64,000 nucleotides of DNA from Sebastes aleutianus (lineage: Eukaryota; Chordata; Actinopteri; Perciformes; Sebastidae): positions 10,753,591-10,817,590 of the forward strand of contig CAKAKS010000067.1 of assembly GCA_916700875.1 (NCBI GenBank), in the 5' to 3' direction. Below, piece after piece: positions 1 to 12,702 of the stretch. Each line of letters opens with the position of its first letter. The first letter of the stretch is position 1. The translations under genes and the position numbers were made by a program. The notes beneath the pieces are model-generated. The model searched no databases. It was given only the letters and a program-made list of their open reading frames with translations, and was not told the DNA's origin.

Positions 1-86
1 GGAGGAAAACAAAGAGGAGCGTCTGAAAGCAAAACAGGGAAGCTGTCAACACGGCGAAGAGGAAGTCTTCCTCATCATCACACTAT
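1..86 (+). other. atcay: Possible 5' untranslated exon of atcay
   Basis: Purine-rich sequence runs into a good donor: CACTAT is followed by GTGAGT at 87. The first coding exon of atcay has its own acceptor (CCACAG, ending 3404) 30 bp before the start codon, so at least one non-coding exon must lie upstream, and this is the only clear plus-strand donor noticed near the left edge. The true 5' end may be outside the window. The assignment is inference. Confidence 0.3.
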
Positions 87-2147
87 GTGAGTACATTTAC
101 ATGAGCCATGATTTGGCTGGTTTTGGCTGGATAAAGTGCCTCTCTTCAAGGGGTAGATTCTCAATCAATGACATATTTAATGCTTTGTTTCGTCATGCTA
201 CTGTTTGTGATTCAAATTATTGAGACAGTGTCTGTTTCCATTTGTCAGATGAGGAAAGGATGGCAGTCGTGACAGAGTAGCTTCTCTCCTTTCACACACA
301 TTTTAAGGCCCTGAAAATGTCTCAGTCAGCTTCTTTATATAAGTAACCTACATGAACACACCGTTTCCTGACAAATTTAAAACATTTTTTATTATTTTAC
401 ATTAGATATTTATGTTTCTCTGTGCTCTTCTCACTTGCTTGAAGTGGACAGAGCTCATCTGGAAAAAAGGTGGTTACTTTCGTGCACCTATCAGGATTTT
501 AATCTGATCAAACCACAGCCCATTCAGTCCTGACGAAGCGGATTAGCTGAGTTTTCAAGTGTTAAACTCTTATTAAATGATACCTAAATATGTTTTTACA
601 TTTGCTTGCTGCTTATTTAGTCATAAATATTTAATGTTATGAAGAAATACTTATGATTTGAAGCCAAATAACTGGGGCTTTTCTTGTCTGTAAATTTGCA
701 ATCAAAACAAGTTGAGGAAGGCTGCACTCGTGATGTATCCCCTCGCCTTGCCTTTTTTATCATCAGTGGCTCTATTGATGCTTATCTCCAAGCTGCAAGC
801 CATGTAAATGTTTCCAAATGCAGAGGAGGAAGGAATGCTGTGATGTTCTATTCAAGTTGAAGCTCTTCTGCTCCACTTAAAATTTGCTTGTCAAAGAAAG
901 AGACTTAAAAACAAAAACAAAAAAATGCTCTCCACATATAGCATTTTCAGCTATTTGCTTTCCACCTCTGAGACAGATTAGTAGGTGTTTGGTTTATTAG
1001 ACACAACGCAGTGAATAGGTCACGAGATAGTGTTTGGGAAATGAAGGCTGCTCTGCCATCTGGACTCAAATCCCTACCAAACACGTGCTCCTGCATCATT
1101 ACTTTGCGTCCATCAATCAGCAGTTCACTGTATGAGCAGCTGAGCCTCGGCAAGAGACATCTGCATAGACAGCAGACCACACGCACTGATCTGCGCCGGT
1201 TTCCGTGTGAATTTTCCACTTTATTCTCAGCAAGGCACAACCCCTCTTTCATTCTTTATTTAGCAGGGAGAATGATCAATCTGTTCCACAAAGCTTTTAA
1301 AGATCAGAGTGAACAGAGAACAGAGGAAGGAGACTCAACGTGTGACTTAGCCAAAAGGATCTTTATCAAAGTGATGTTTAAGGATTTCCCCCATCAAGTT
1401 CATATCAAACACTGCGACTTTCTTATGGGATAGCACAGTGTAAACACTCTCCTCCATCGTTTTAGAATCCAATCACAACACAGCAGCATGTAGCCTCAGG
1501 GCCGGTGCCTTTTAGACCTCAGCTTTTTTTAGTCTCTGATGTGTCTCACTATAGCACATCAGTGCCATCCCAGTGGACAAATGGGCTGTGGTTACGTCTG
1601 CTGCAGCATGAACTCTGGCTGGGACAGTGATGTATGGACACTCCTCCCCCCATACGCACATTTCTGACCCCCACATGATGTTCACTCTGTGCATGACTGA
1701 TCCTTGTATGACAGCCCGCAACAACCACCGACACAAACACGAGACGCAGTAAAGCTTTACGTCACATACCAAGAAAAAGCTTTAGGTGGAGACTTCCGAT
1801 TTGATTATGTAAAATATGGAGGTTCAGATGACTATCTGCGTTATGGCAGCATGGGTGATTTTCTCATATCGCCCTGAGGGGCTGTATGAGCAATGTGGTG
1901 TTATATTTGTGTCTCTTTCCCCAGAGATTTAGGGAAAGGAAATCCACTGGGACTTAGTTTTGACATTTTTGTATTTATTATGACATCGTGACAATTATTA
2001 CCATGGCAAAATAGCACTTGTGTTTCAAGAAATTTACTTTTTTCTATGCTATGTATCATGTTGGATTCGTCATTACGCCCATGTTACGTTTTCTAACAGC
2101 TCCTCGAAGCTGTATATTGTGGATAAGTTGGCTTTTACTTGGCCTCT

Positions 2148-2952
2148 TTAAACCTGCAGAATATTTTTGGCATCATTGGGCAAAAAAATCCATAATAACC
2201 TTTCAGCATATTGTAATTCAAGTGTTCTGAGAGAAAACTAGACTTCTGCACCTCCTCATGGCTCTGTTTTCAGGCTTCAAAAAATCTGGCCCGTGACGGG
2301 AGACTTTGGCCAATCACAGGTCATTTCAGAGAGAGAGAGCCTTCCTATTGGCTGTTCATTCAACGGAGGCAGCTGTCAATCACTCGCAAACTCCGATCAA
2401 ACGGTCAAACTAGGCAGCGCTGATCAAATATTCTTTTACTGTAATGCCTATTTCTCGCCTCAAATGTTTTCAGAAACATCTTGTAGTCCTGTTTAGCTGT
2501 AAAATGAGAAAGTTTGCTCCGGCTGGTGGGCGGTGCTTGGTATTTCCTCAACTGATCTCAACATGGCTGCCAGGTCACAAACTTTCTCATTTTACAGCTA
2601 AACAGTACACTACAAGATATTTCTGAAAACATTTGAAGCGAGAAATAGGCATTACAGTAACAGAATATTGATTCATATTTGATCAGTGCTGCCTAGTTTG
2701 AACGTTTGATCGTAGTTCGTGAGTGATTGACAGCTGCTCACTGACGGCAAGGCTCCAGCTCAGCTCTGATTGGTTGTTTTCCTCCGGTCTGTGAAATCTT
2801 GCAGATGCCATGTGGAGCACCGGAGGACACAGAGGCACATGATTTTTTTCAGATTTCCTGTCTCATGCACTACTGTCAGAATATAGTGATTGTTTTATAA
2901 AAATACGTTTTTTTAATCATATTTGCTCCAATTCTACCTACTGCAGCTTTAA
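2148..2952. mobile_element. Foldback/MITE-like element, family A copy 1 (with central hairpin)
   Basis: The ends are inverted: TTTAAACCTGCAG on the left and CTACTGCAGCTTTAAAG on the right, each including TTAA. Inside, 2438-2515 and 2575-2662 are reverse complements. The left arm includes TTTAGCTGTAAAATGAGAAA and the right arm TTTCTCATTTTACAGCTAAA, so the middle can fold into a long hairpin. Two more copies lie at 21981-22517 and 24297-24815. No transposase reading frame is present. Confidence 0.75.
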
Positions 2953-3315
2953 AGGGTACTCTAGCAATTTAGTATACTGTTTCCATAAGTTTGTTTGACA
3001 TGACAGACAGATTTAAAAAGAAACGGTAAAGATTTCATCTTTAATAAAAAAATGTATCCTAATTTTTCCTCCCTAGTATGGTCCAAGTAAACTCCAAAAA
3101 CACTGAGTCCTACATTTCCCACAATGCAACCGGATAGTGTCTTTAATTAAACCCTCCCTGTCTGGTAAACACCCTCGTCTTCCAAACTCCACACCTTCAG
3201 TCTGAACGCTGGCTGTCTGTCTGGCTGGTTTATCTCAATTATTATAAGTCTCAAAATTCCGGTTATTCTGATGAAATCATCAGGGTTGCGTAAAAATAGG
3301 TGGAGTGCCCCTTTA
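2949..3315. mobile_element. TTAA-bounded MITE abutting family A copy 1
   Basis: The left end is TTAAAGGGTACTC (2949) and the right end is GAGTGCCCCTTTAA (to 3315). These are imperfect terminal inverted repeats flanked by TTAA. The left TTAA is shared with the right end of the preceding element. No coding sequence. Confidence 0.6.
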
Positions 3316-3434
3316 AGACAGCTGCAGGTACTGTATGTTTTAAGAATATTTCAACATGTGGCTTCCTGCTGAATGACATTGTTTCATTTGTTTGTCAACC
3401 ACAGTGAGCTGAAGCCCGTCCTCCCTGGCAGAGG

Positions 3435-3517
3435 ATGGGTACAGCAGAAGCCACTTTACGCATGGACAACATGGAGGTTAAGGACGAGTGGCAGGATGAA
3501 GACTTCCCCAGGTACTC

Positions 3518-3564
<47 letters not shown>

Positions 3565-4349
3565 AGCAATTTGTCTGATTTGTGCGGAGGCTTTGACAAA
3601 CAGGCCCAGCTATGATGGGAAGTTAGTCACGTGTGTTGAATGGTGAAAGGCAGCAGGTGTGTTCTTTCCTTGATGTAGTGTTACGTGATTATGTCGGATC
3701 ATGCCAGTGAACTAAATAGCAGCTTGCACAGAGAACTAAATAATGAGGACAAGTCAAACACGTCACGGTGTCCAGCAATGGAAAAATAGTCGGCCAACCA
3801 CTGTTTTACTGGCAAGAATCACTTCTGCAGCAGAGAGAAATGTGTTTTAGCAGAAGAAACAGATTATTTATAAGGACATCCAGTGGATTCACAACATATT
3901 TGAGAGTTTATTACATAGTAGTGTCACACTTTATCTATCTGCTGCAAGTTGTTATGGTATTTATAAAATATAATGATACAACAATGGTATCCTGGTAGCT
4001 CAGTCTGCTAAAGTTTATAAGATACAAACAAATGTCATTAGATAAGAAGAGTAATGGGCACATATAACAATTTCAACGGGAGTCCTATAGAAGAGAAACT
4101 GCTTTTACACAGTAAATAGTTTTTCTCTTCTCACTGTTTAATCCACTCTTGAATATCTGTGGGAATTGTCTTTAACTTACCTCGACAAAGCTACTGACAA
4201 CATAATAACAGCAATTATCTCAACAGCTCCATCAGCTCGCCCATACTTGTGGTATTTTAGGGCGTGTTTGTCTATGCATGCAAGACTGTGTTAATGTCTG
4301 TGTGTTTCTCTGTCGCTGTCTCTGTATGTCTCTGTGTGTGTGTGTGTGC

Positions 4350-4392
<43 letters not shown>

Positions 4393-7300
4393 CTATCTAC
4401 TACAGTATAATCTAGCCCTCTTGTGCCCCCAGCACTGAGGGTTCAGCTGTCTTATTATAATGTCAGAGGGGAGTTGGTAATTACTGGTTTTTCTCAAACA
4501 ACACATATTGTTTCCAAGGACACACTCTTGTTAAATAATAGCACCACACCAACAACAAAAGACTGAGAGCTAAAATGCTCACACTTTATAGTTTATTTCA
4601 CTTTTTTATCACAGCAAATTGATTTGAATGTTAATGCTTTATAACTAGCAATTACAAAAAGACCAAAGCAATCATTAACTTGGTAACAGAAAAAACAAAA
4701 GGCCAAAGAGAAACTATGATTCCAATATACTGTATGTCATTTTATGTTTTATTTCTACTGTATTGTATTTACGCTGTATATTGATGTCTTTCTCTGCAGG
4801 CCACTACCAGAGGATGGATATGTTGATTCTTCATGTGGCCTCACTGACAACAGAACCAGTAAGTGGGATAAATACACAGCATTAACTATATATTTAACTA
4901 TATACTGTAGCAGAGGTGTGGACTCGAGTCACGTGACTTGGACTCGAGTCAGACTCAAGTCACAATCAATTTGATGATTTTAGACTCGACTTGACAAAAT
5001 CAAAACTTGACTTGCAACTCAACTTGGACTTTAACACCATGACTTCACTTGGACTTTGAGCCTTTTGACTTTAAACTTGATACCTTCCCCCAAGCCCAAA
5101 GATTAGTAAAAAGTATCATATTTAAAAAGTGTGCCACTAATCAATTAATTTCCTGAATCAACTCACGTTAACGTTATCCATGCCCAGCAAGTCAACACTT
5201 AATTCCTCAGATCTTTTTTTATGATACACACTTGTTTTAAAAAAAAATTTAAAAAGCATTCATGATTTTTGTAAATTGAATATATTATTACTCTGTTGTT
5301 AGAGGTGTAATATGTAACAGTTGTCGGTTGGTGTTTGTAAACACACAGCATTCAAAGTTGGCCACCAGCCGAGATGGAGAGAGAGCAGCGATGGTGGAGC
5401 GAGCTATAGAGTGAACGGAGAGAGAGTGCTGTTAGTGGGTACAAAGCAGTGAGTCAGAGAAATAAAACGTTTTGTTTTTTATTGTTTCACGGTAGTTACC
5501 TTCTAAAACACAAATAAACACGCGACTAACTGTGCACACTTCCGCACAACCCTGCGGGAAGGTGCCGAGTTGCCGGATTTTGAATGAATGCAGCCGAAAG
5601 GCAGGCTGTCCTCTCTGCCTGGTGTGTGTGTGCCACGGTCAAACTGACACACCGATAGCAGCACACAGCAGAGGAGAGACAGAGGAACAGGGGAACTCAC
5701 AGCGATGTAACAAATCCGTTCTCATCCATCAAATACGGCCGCAAGGCATCTAAAGGGGGACTTGTGGGACTTGAGGCGTGACAAAGCAGTGGTGTTTGAC
5801 CACCTGAGCGGGCGGCGTGCTGTTATTTGCTCGGGGTTACACCCCCACGTGGGGCCCAAAGGCTGTTTGCAGACAACCAGAAGCGTCCCGAGTAAATCAA
5901 AAGAAAAAGAAAAGAGAAAATACAGGCAGAGGGCTGCAGGGTCTCTGTAGATACAGGTAGCACCACACACTTCTAGTGGGGCGTAAATGATGATTGAGAG
6001 GGATTCTTTTTGTATCAGTCTCTACATTGTTTTTTTAGGAAATTGTTGCAAATAATACCTTAAAAATGGCATTACATTTGATGAGCGTTTTATGACTTGT
6101 TTAGGACTCAAAATTTAGGACACGGGACTTGTCTGTCTTGACTTGGGACTTGAGTGTAAAGACTTACTTGTGACTTTGCAAAACAATGACTTGGTCCCAC
6201 CTCTGCTATATACTGTATCTAAACTTTACTGGCCCGCCTGTCCAGATCCTCCCACCAGTCTGAACGTGGGCGAGTCCATGGCCCAGCGTAAGCGTCGCAC
6301 TCTGGTCGCCCCCGACATGAACCTGTCCCTGGATCAGAGCGAGGGGTCGGTGCTGTCTGACGAGTTTCTGGAAACGCCCGACGACCTGGACATCAACGTA
6401 GACGACATCGAGACTCCTGATGAGACCGACTCGCTGGAGTTCCTCAACAATGGCAACGAGCTGGAGTGGGAAGGTCAGACGGAGGTCAAATGATATTGAC
6501 AACTTTAGATGATCAATATTGAGGAAAGCACACATTTTTTTTAAGGTCAAGGGACTCAGACGTCATACGTTATCTCCCTCCGGCTGTCCATTCAACTGTC
6601 AAATACAGCAAAAATGAAAACAAACACTGAATATCGTGATTACTGCTTGGCTAGAAAGTCAAGGCTGCTTTTCTTAATTCACCAAATTATGTCTAAAGCA
6701 GCTGAAAGTTTTGATTCTTAAGGAAATATTTCCATCACTGCTTTGTCCTCTGTGTCCTTGACCAAAGAAATTCTCAGTCAACTAACACTCATACAATTTT
6801 TGTCAACTAATCGATTAGTTGATGTAATCCACAAAGAATCACACAAAATTACTACTTTAAATCTTGTGTTTAACAGAGATGTGCTCATAACTTTCTTGGA
6901 ACTAATCGACCAAGAGTGGGCAGTCTTAGTTACAAGCTATGAATCACGTTGAAGATTTATAGCAGGCAGTGACAGCCAGTTCCAACTCCTTGACCCTTAT
7001 CTGCCTCATGCTGACTTCAAATATGTTAAGGAAGGCAGGTGGGGAAGGAAGGTTAAACACTCTGACCATCTTTGTGTCACCTTGTGTCCAGATGACACTC
7101 CTGTGGCCAATGCCAAGCGTCTTCCAGGTGAAAGTGAAGAGGAGAGAGACTCATCAGGTCGTCTGTGGCGAACAGTGATCATCGGTGACCAGGAGCAGCG
7201 GATTGACATGCAGGTCATCCGATCGTACCTGAGGGTGGTTACACATGGAGGTTAGTAAACCAGTGTGTACTTGTATTTAAATACCTGAGTGTCTGTGTTT

Positions 7301-9816
7301 ACAGGGAGCTTGTGTGTGTGTGTGTTAGGATTCATCCAACAGTGGTTTTGAAACACCAGTACTAGCAGGACAGTTTTAGATCAAAGTTGATGATATAGCA
7401 GTAAGTTTTTTATGCAAATATTATGAACTTGGAAGAAGAGTTTAGAGTTTAGAGCGGTGTTGATTCAACTTAGATAGATAGATTTATTGTCCACCTCAGT
7501 GGAAATTTGTCATTGACTTATGAATACAGAAAAGTTACATACAATTCACATAACAAAACACACCATTAATACATGCAAATATACAATATATACAGTAGTA
7601 CAATGGGCATGTAGCAGCTCGTTATATAAATAATAAAAGAGAGCACATCTTATAAAATAACGTAAAGTTATTTAAATATAATGCAGTCATTCTGAGTTCA
7701 AAGCCTGTATGACATGGGGAATAAAAGACTTCTTATTTATGTTGCGGCTGATCTTTGGGACTCTAAATTGAAGGTAAGACGGAAGCAGCTCAGGTTTTGA
7801 GTGTAGTGGATGTGAGGTATCTGCAGCTATGTGTTTAGCATTCCTGTGTACAGCACTGTCAAATATATTGCAAAGTTCTTTCTTTGACTTGCCAATCAAC
7901 TTCCATGCAATATTAACTATCTTGAAGAGCTTGTTTTTGCTCTTGGCACTCAACACCATGCTGTTGTGTTAAATGACAAAATGCTTTCAACCAGGCTTTG
8001 GTATGCTATTTCATAGCTCTTCAGCTTCCTGATTAAAAGCAATTACAGATAATGGATGGATGATTGGCTCTCTTAAAAATGCTCTCTAAGTTCTCAACTT
8101 TATGATCATTTTAGAGGATGTAGTTTGTGGTGTTTTTAAACTGTATTATACTGACATGTGTTTCTATTATTTTGTCTACTCTCATTGATATAAATGTAGT
8201 GCATGGTGGACAAAATAATAGAAAAACCTTAGTGCATTTAATTCACCTGTGCTAAACACGAATAATGGATTTTTGTACTTGCTAAATATTTGAATTTCTG
8301 AATAGCTTTTGTGCCAGTTATTACAAGTCTTCACCAGGAATGTAATAGTCCTATCAGGTTGGAAAAGCCTGAAACAACATTTAGACCATAAGAGGACATT
8401 AGAACTCGTAGAGGAAGAAAAGAAAAGAAAATTATTTATACGGCACATTTCATGCAGAGAAAGGAAACTCACGCGCTTCACATTGAAAATATGTTTAATG
8501 ACGTTAACCAGACCCAACCCACAACAAGCAAATCATGAATGAAAGTAAACATTAAAAAGAAAAGTTGTGAGCGACTGATATAACATACAACTGAAATACA
8601 ACATGCAAATAAAGTAATTTTGGCATATAATATTTTTGGGGTTTTCATAGTTTTTCAGACCTCATGATGATCCAGCCAGTGTCATACCACTCTGCCAATA
8701 CAGCTGCCATCATACTGAATGTGCGTGTCTCTCTCTCCTCTTTCAGGTTACTATGGCGAGGGTCTGAATGCCATCATCGTGTTTGCAGCCTGCCACCTTC
8801 CTGACAGCGGCTGTGAGGACTACACGTACATCATGGAGAATCTCTTCCTGTAAGATCCTCTCTGGTCTCTTAAGGGACTCTTTGACAGCAGCATGCTGTA
8901 TTATGCGCCTTTTTATAACAATATTCTTCTACTTTATTCTTTTCTTCACTGTATAATTGATCAAAGGACGTGACTGGAGAACATGTCTCCATAAAATATG
9001 CATGTCGAATCCTATTTGAAACGAGTATTAACATTACATGCTGGTAATGAAAGATGAATAAGTTTAACAACACTTATCTTGGCTTCATGACTTTGTGAAG
9101 TACATATCTGGATTGGTTCCACTTAATGTGAACATAGGAATTCGGTCAAGTAAAGAGTTTTCATCTTGTATGTTACAGTACAGTCTTGAGTCCGATCTGA
9201 GCTTGTTTGCTCTGTCCTCAGGTACGTTGTGAGCAGCCTGGAGCTGCTGGTGGCAGAAGATTACATGATTGTTTACCTGAACGGAGCGACTCCTCGCAGG
9301 AAGATGCCCGGCATCAGCTGGCTGAAGAGATGCTACCAGATGATTGACAGGAAGTAAGACAGACAACATATCAAAACAGTTTGGGAAAATGTGATGGAAA
9401 TGACAATAGAGTCACGAATGCAAAACTAATGTTGTTGATGCTAAAGATAAATGATGATATTATGATTGAAATGATTATTAGAAGGAGGAAAGCATCACAA
9501 ACACTTGAATGTCTCCTGCAGACTGAGGAAGAATCTAAAGTGTCTCCTCATCGCTCACCCGACGTGGTTCATCCGGACCGTCCTGGCCATCTCGAGACCT
9601 TTCATCAGGTGAGGGTACATTCAGTGTGGTTTGTAATTCATCAGTCTATCTTTGAGTGGCTAAGAACCTCTTCCCCAAACACATCTAAGGAACAGGCAGA
9701 AGATACATTAAAGTCATGACATATTGATCCAGTTGCGTATCGATTCAGACCATCACAGAACAGAGCTCTGCTACAAGGCCTGGTCTTGATGATGCTGATA
9801 CAAATATAATATATAA

Positions 9817-9847
<31 letters not shown>

Positions 9848-11746
9848 TTTTAAAGAGTATATTTATTGATTTCCAAAGGGTAAAAAAATCAAGGATTAAG
9901 GAGCATAATAGAAATATGTACCCTCTTTTCCAACTTACCCTCAACACAGAACACATTCTCCACACACGAGAGCCAAAAACAAAATAAATGAAATAAATAA
10001 AATTAAATATATAAATACACAATAATAAATAATAAATAAATAAAAATATATAAAATACATATATGCACATACACATACATAAAAAAGGTGGGGACAGAAA
10101 GTTTATACAAAAATATATTTATATGTAAGGGATAATGAGCCGGTCATTGTTGTGAAATAAACCCCGTCAGCCGGCTCGCTGTACATTATTCCGCTTAATA
10201 CACGACTACTTACTTAAGAAATCAATAATTTGTCACAAAAACGGTCTGCCAGAGTCAGAGATCAGAACTGCACCCGTTGGGCCTGGGCCCCGTTATCTCC
10301 AATATAGACCAGAAAGGGGTCCCAGATGTGAAAAAAAAAGTTTTTCCTTGAGCCAGAAGCCTATCTTCTAAAGGAATAAGTTCAATAACACTCTGAATCC
10401 AATGCGAGACTGTAGGGACAGAGTCTTTAAATCCACCAAATAGTTACGAGGGACAATTCTTTCTTAAATATAATGTCAATTTCTTTACATACTTTGACCC
10501 AGAAGTCATTAATGAGAGGGCATTCAACAATACAGTGGAAGTCTGAACCGTCAGTCATTTTGTAATATTAATTTGTGACAATAATTGCATGTTGTTGATG
10601 TTTTCTGCAGCGTGAAGTTCATGGATAAGATCCGTTACGTTCACACCCTGCAGGAGCTCGGTCAGATCATCCCCATGGAGCACGTACAGATCCCTGAGTG
10701 TGTGTTGCAGTAAGTACTCTGAGCCACCAAGGGTCACCGTTGAGACACTAAACACGTCTATCACAGCCCATGTTATGTATTGCATGCTTAGAGTAACAAC
10801 ACCCTGAGAGAACTCAACCTGAGCCAAGCTGTGTTTCATTCATCAATATTTAGTCTGTGTCATTGTCAGCATTTGTAGTTCTCACTGTTTATTTTAATGT
10901 ACTGGAACAGCTGAAACAGTAGATGATGGAGATAATGTGCAATATGCTAGCAGTCACTACTCTAAAGCAGCATTCAGACTTTCTGTCTGTTGTAGCACAC
11001 ATCAGGTATCTCAAACATAATACTAAAAGAACCCATGACATTCACGTGCTACGCACATGGTTCCCATGGGGCCTTCAAATCCTTGAAAGTTTGTGAATTT
11101 GTGTTTTTTTTTTAAAAATAGATATAGACATGGGTCATTGAAAGTGCTTGAATTTATATATTTTTTGCAAGAATAGAAATTTAAGTTATTTTGATATTTT
11201 ATTTACTTGTTTTGCTGTACTGCGTTAGAGAACAAGAAGAGACCACATTATTATTATTATTATTATTATTATTAATAATAATAGTATTGTAACAGTAATT
11301 AACCTTGATCCGTGTCTCAAACTATGCTGTGTTTTTTTTTTTTGAATTTGAGGAAATTGGGCCTGGAAAGTCCTTAAAACAATTCTTGAATTTGATGTTT
11401 AAAAAGGTGTGAGAACCCTTTTAGGATTTCTAAAAAGTAAAAACTCATATTGGTTTTTAATCAAACTGTGGGTGGCTGTGCCTTGAAATTTTAGCTGGGT
11501 GAGTTAACCAGAGGCTTTGGGAAGACCTGCAGTGAATACTTAAACTCAGTAAACATATGATTTACAATAGCGTCCTATAATGAACTTTTAGCTTCTTTGT
11601 ATGCTGTAGTTAGTATGTTGATGTAATGATACATCAGTCCGACTTTTCTATTCTCATTTTTTAAAGGTATGATGACGAGAAGATACGAACACAAAGGGAA
11701 AGGTGAGCAGTATAGATTTTCATGTAATTTTATATAAAAATGTATT

Positions 11747-11791
<45 letters not shown>

Positions 11792-12525
11792 TTGTTGTTG
11801 TTGTTGTTGTTATGCTTGTGAATTCAACTTTTAATTTGGAGGAGCGTTGTATTATTTCTTCTTTCAAAAGATACATAATCTCACTTTAAGTGTTTAACAA
11901 CAATAAATAAAACCCTCTTATATACATCAATCCATTAATGTATCCATTAATTAAACCTCATCTTAATTATTTTTTATGCTTTTTCTTATGCTATATATAT
12001 ATTTTAAGAGTTTTAATGCTTGCTCTTTTTCTTGCATCTAAGCATTATTGTTATTAATATTTGCCCGTCTTACTTACAGACTTGAGCAAGAGCAGCAGCA
12101 GAGCAACTCAACACTGCCTAAAGAAAGGTGACCTCATTTTAAAGTACATACAGTCCAGTGCCATTTTTGGATTTTTTTTTTTCTACTTCAGCACTACAAC
12201 ACGGAGAATGTTCAGACAATTTGTTATTTTATTTACAACTGGTGGCTGCTAGACGCCTGGAGCCATTTCACTCTCACATACAATCATTTAGTCAGTTAAG
12301 ATACTGAAACAAGAAAGCTCCCTCCATTAGTATCAAGAGAATGTGATGGAAAAGGCTGATAGAAAATCAATCTGTGTGTTTCTTCTCTTTAAATTAAGTG
12401 TGAGCAACTTGTGCAGCCGTGTGTATACGACCAAGATAAAGATGTATATTTACTTATGGCTTAATATTTAATCTGTCATTTCCAGGCCAAAGTCAACGAT
12501 AGCAGAGGTTGGCCATGACATCTGA
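3435..12525 (+). CDS. atcay: Caytaxin (BNIP2-family BCH/CRAL-TRIO adaptor protein)
   Basis: Eleven coding exons join in frame: 3435-3511, 4800-4858, 6246-6473, 7092-7250, 8747-8849, 9222-9353, 9522-9608, 10611-10709, 11667-11702, 12080-12127 and 12486-12525 (TGA). They total 1068 nt, giving 355 aa; human caytaxin is about 371 aa. Every junction is GT-AG. The start ATG has A at -3 and G at +4. Residues 1-121 are an acidic N-terminal region ending in ELEWED (117-122), which matches the kinesin light chain-binding W-acidic motif known for this family. Residues about 145-315 form the BCH/CRAL-TRIO domain, with HGGYYGEGLNAI, YIMENLFLYV, ISWLKRCYQMIDRK and IPMEHVQIP. In mammals caytaxin is a brain-enriched adaptor that binds kinesin-1 and glutaminase and is mutated in Cayman ataxia. 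The exon order and the LEWED and CRAL-TRIO sequences separate it from BNIP2 only by closer resemblance; the nmrk2 neighbour supports ATCAY. Whether it is the a or b teleost copy cannot be told here. Confidence 0.95.
4331..4389. repeat. (TG)n microsatellite in atcay intron 2
   Basis: About 59 bp of TG dinucleotides with one imperfect GCGTGCG interruption. Simple sequence. Confidence 0.95.
4911..6205. mobile_element. 1.3 kb terminal-inverted-repeat transposon in atcay intron 2
   Basis: The left end CAGAGGTGTGGACTCGAGTCA is inverted at the right end, which reads TTGGTCCCACCTCTG. Both subterminal regions are rich in repeated GACTTG/CAAGTC steps. The flanks carry a 12 bp direct repeat, CTATATACTGTA, at 4898-4909 and 6206-6217, consistent with a target-site duplication, though longer than the 8 bp usual for hAT. 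No intact transposase frame was seen. The inner part (about 5290-5960) looks like unrelated GC-richer sequence, possibly captured or inserted later. The element ends 40 bp before exon 3 of atcay. Confidence 0.75.
7470..7960 (-). mobile_element. 3' end of an L2-like LINE (truncated ORF2 tail)
   Basis: The minus-strand reading frame 7687-7959 (about 90 aa) resembles the extreme C-terminus of L2-type reverse transcriptase ORFs. It has KLIGKSKKEL, ADTSHPLHSKPELLPS and a KKSFIPHVIQALN ending. The short 3' tail beyond the stop ends in GGACAATAAATC followed by a TCTA repeat, typical of these LINEs. It is 5'-truncated, with no catalytic domain left. It sits in atcay intron 4. Confidence 0.7.
8420..8640. 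repeat. LINE/SINE-like 3'-end repeat in atcay intron 4
   Basis: The sequence ATTATTTATACGGCACATTT resembles the common teleost repeat starting TTTATTTGTATAGCAC. Better copies are at 28265-28440 and 38820-38990. The A-rich stretch after it fits the same family. Its borders are not clear. Confidence 0.4.
9850..10558 (-). mobile_element. L1-like LINE remnant (ORF2 C-terminus plus 3' region)
   Basis: Read on the minus strand from about 10545 downward, a frame gives CPLINDFWVKVCKEIDIIF. Further along, after stops and frameshifts, it gives HIWDPFLVYIGDNGAQ. Both fit the C-terminal part of L1-type ORF2 (the C-P-x-I-x-x-F-W segment and the W-x-P-F-L-x-Y-I-G tail). The A/T-rich 9850-10120 part would be its 3' region. 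It is a dead copy. It ends about 50 bp upstream of the exon 8 acceptor of atcay, and the acceptor tract (TTTTCTGCAG) itself is intact. Confidence 0.65.
11050..11425. repeat. Dispersed repeat with internal TTGAAAGT steps (atcay intron 8)
   Basis: The motifs CCTTGAAAGTTTGTGAATTT, GAAAGTGCTTGAATTT and TGGAAAGTCCTTAAAACAAT recur in both halves around an ATT/TTA microsatellite (11248-11283). The pattern resembles a common fish interspersed repeat. No gene content. Confidence 0.4.
11746..11812. repeat. (TTG)n microsatellite in atcay intron 9
   Basis: About 22 TTG/GTT triplets with one interruption. It begins about 45 bp after the donor of the 36 bp micro-exon 9. Confidence 0.95.
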
Positions 12526-12640
12526 CATTAAGGTAAAGCTTCTCGCTGACATAACTGCCTCCACAAACTTCACCAGGCTGGTGTGTAATGTCAGCCCGGT
12601 GTAACTAATCTCTGACATACAGGGAAATATTCTCGTCTGC

Positions 12641-12644
<4 letters not shown>

Positions 12645-12699
<55 letters not shown>
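12645..12699. repeat. (CA)n microsatellite just after the atcay stop codon
   Basis: About 27 CA dinucleotides starting 120 bp downstream of the TGA, probably inside the 3'UTR. Confidence 0.95.

Positions 12700-12702
<3 letters not shown>

Larger units (their letters stand above)
87..3404 (+). other. atcay: 5'UTR intron of atcay (inferred) and its contents
   Basis: No coding potential was recognised. Between 87 and about 2147 the sequence is AT-rich and looks unique. From 2148 to 3315 it is filled by two abutting TTAA-bounded repeats (separate entries). Intron 2 starts at 3512 with a (TC)n/(TG)n run. Confidence 0.4.

Noticed and set aside
3512..3560. (TC)n/(TG)n run taken as a regulatory element
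   Set aside because: Simple sequence right after a donor; no specific motif.
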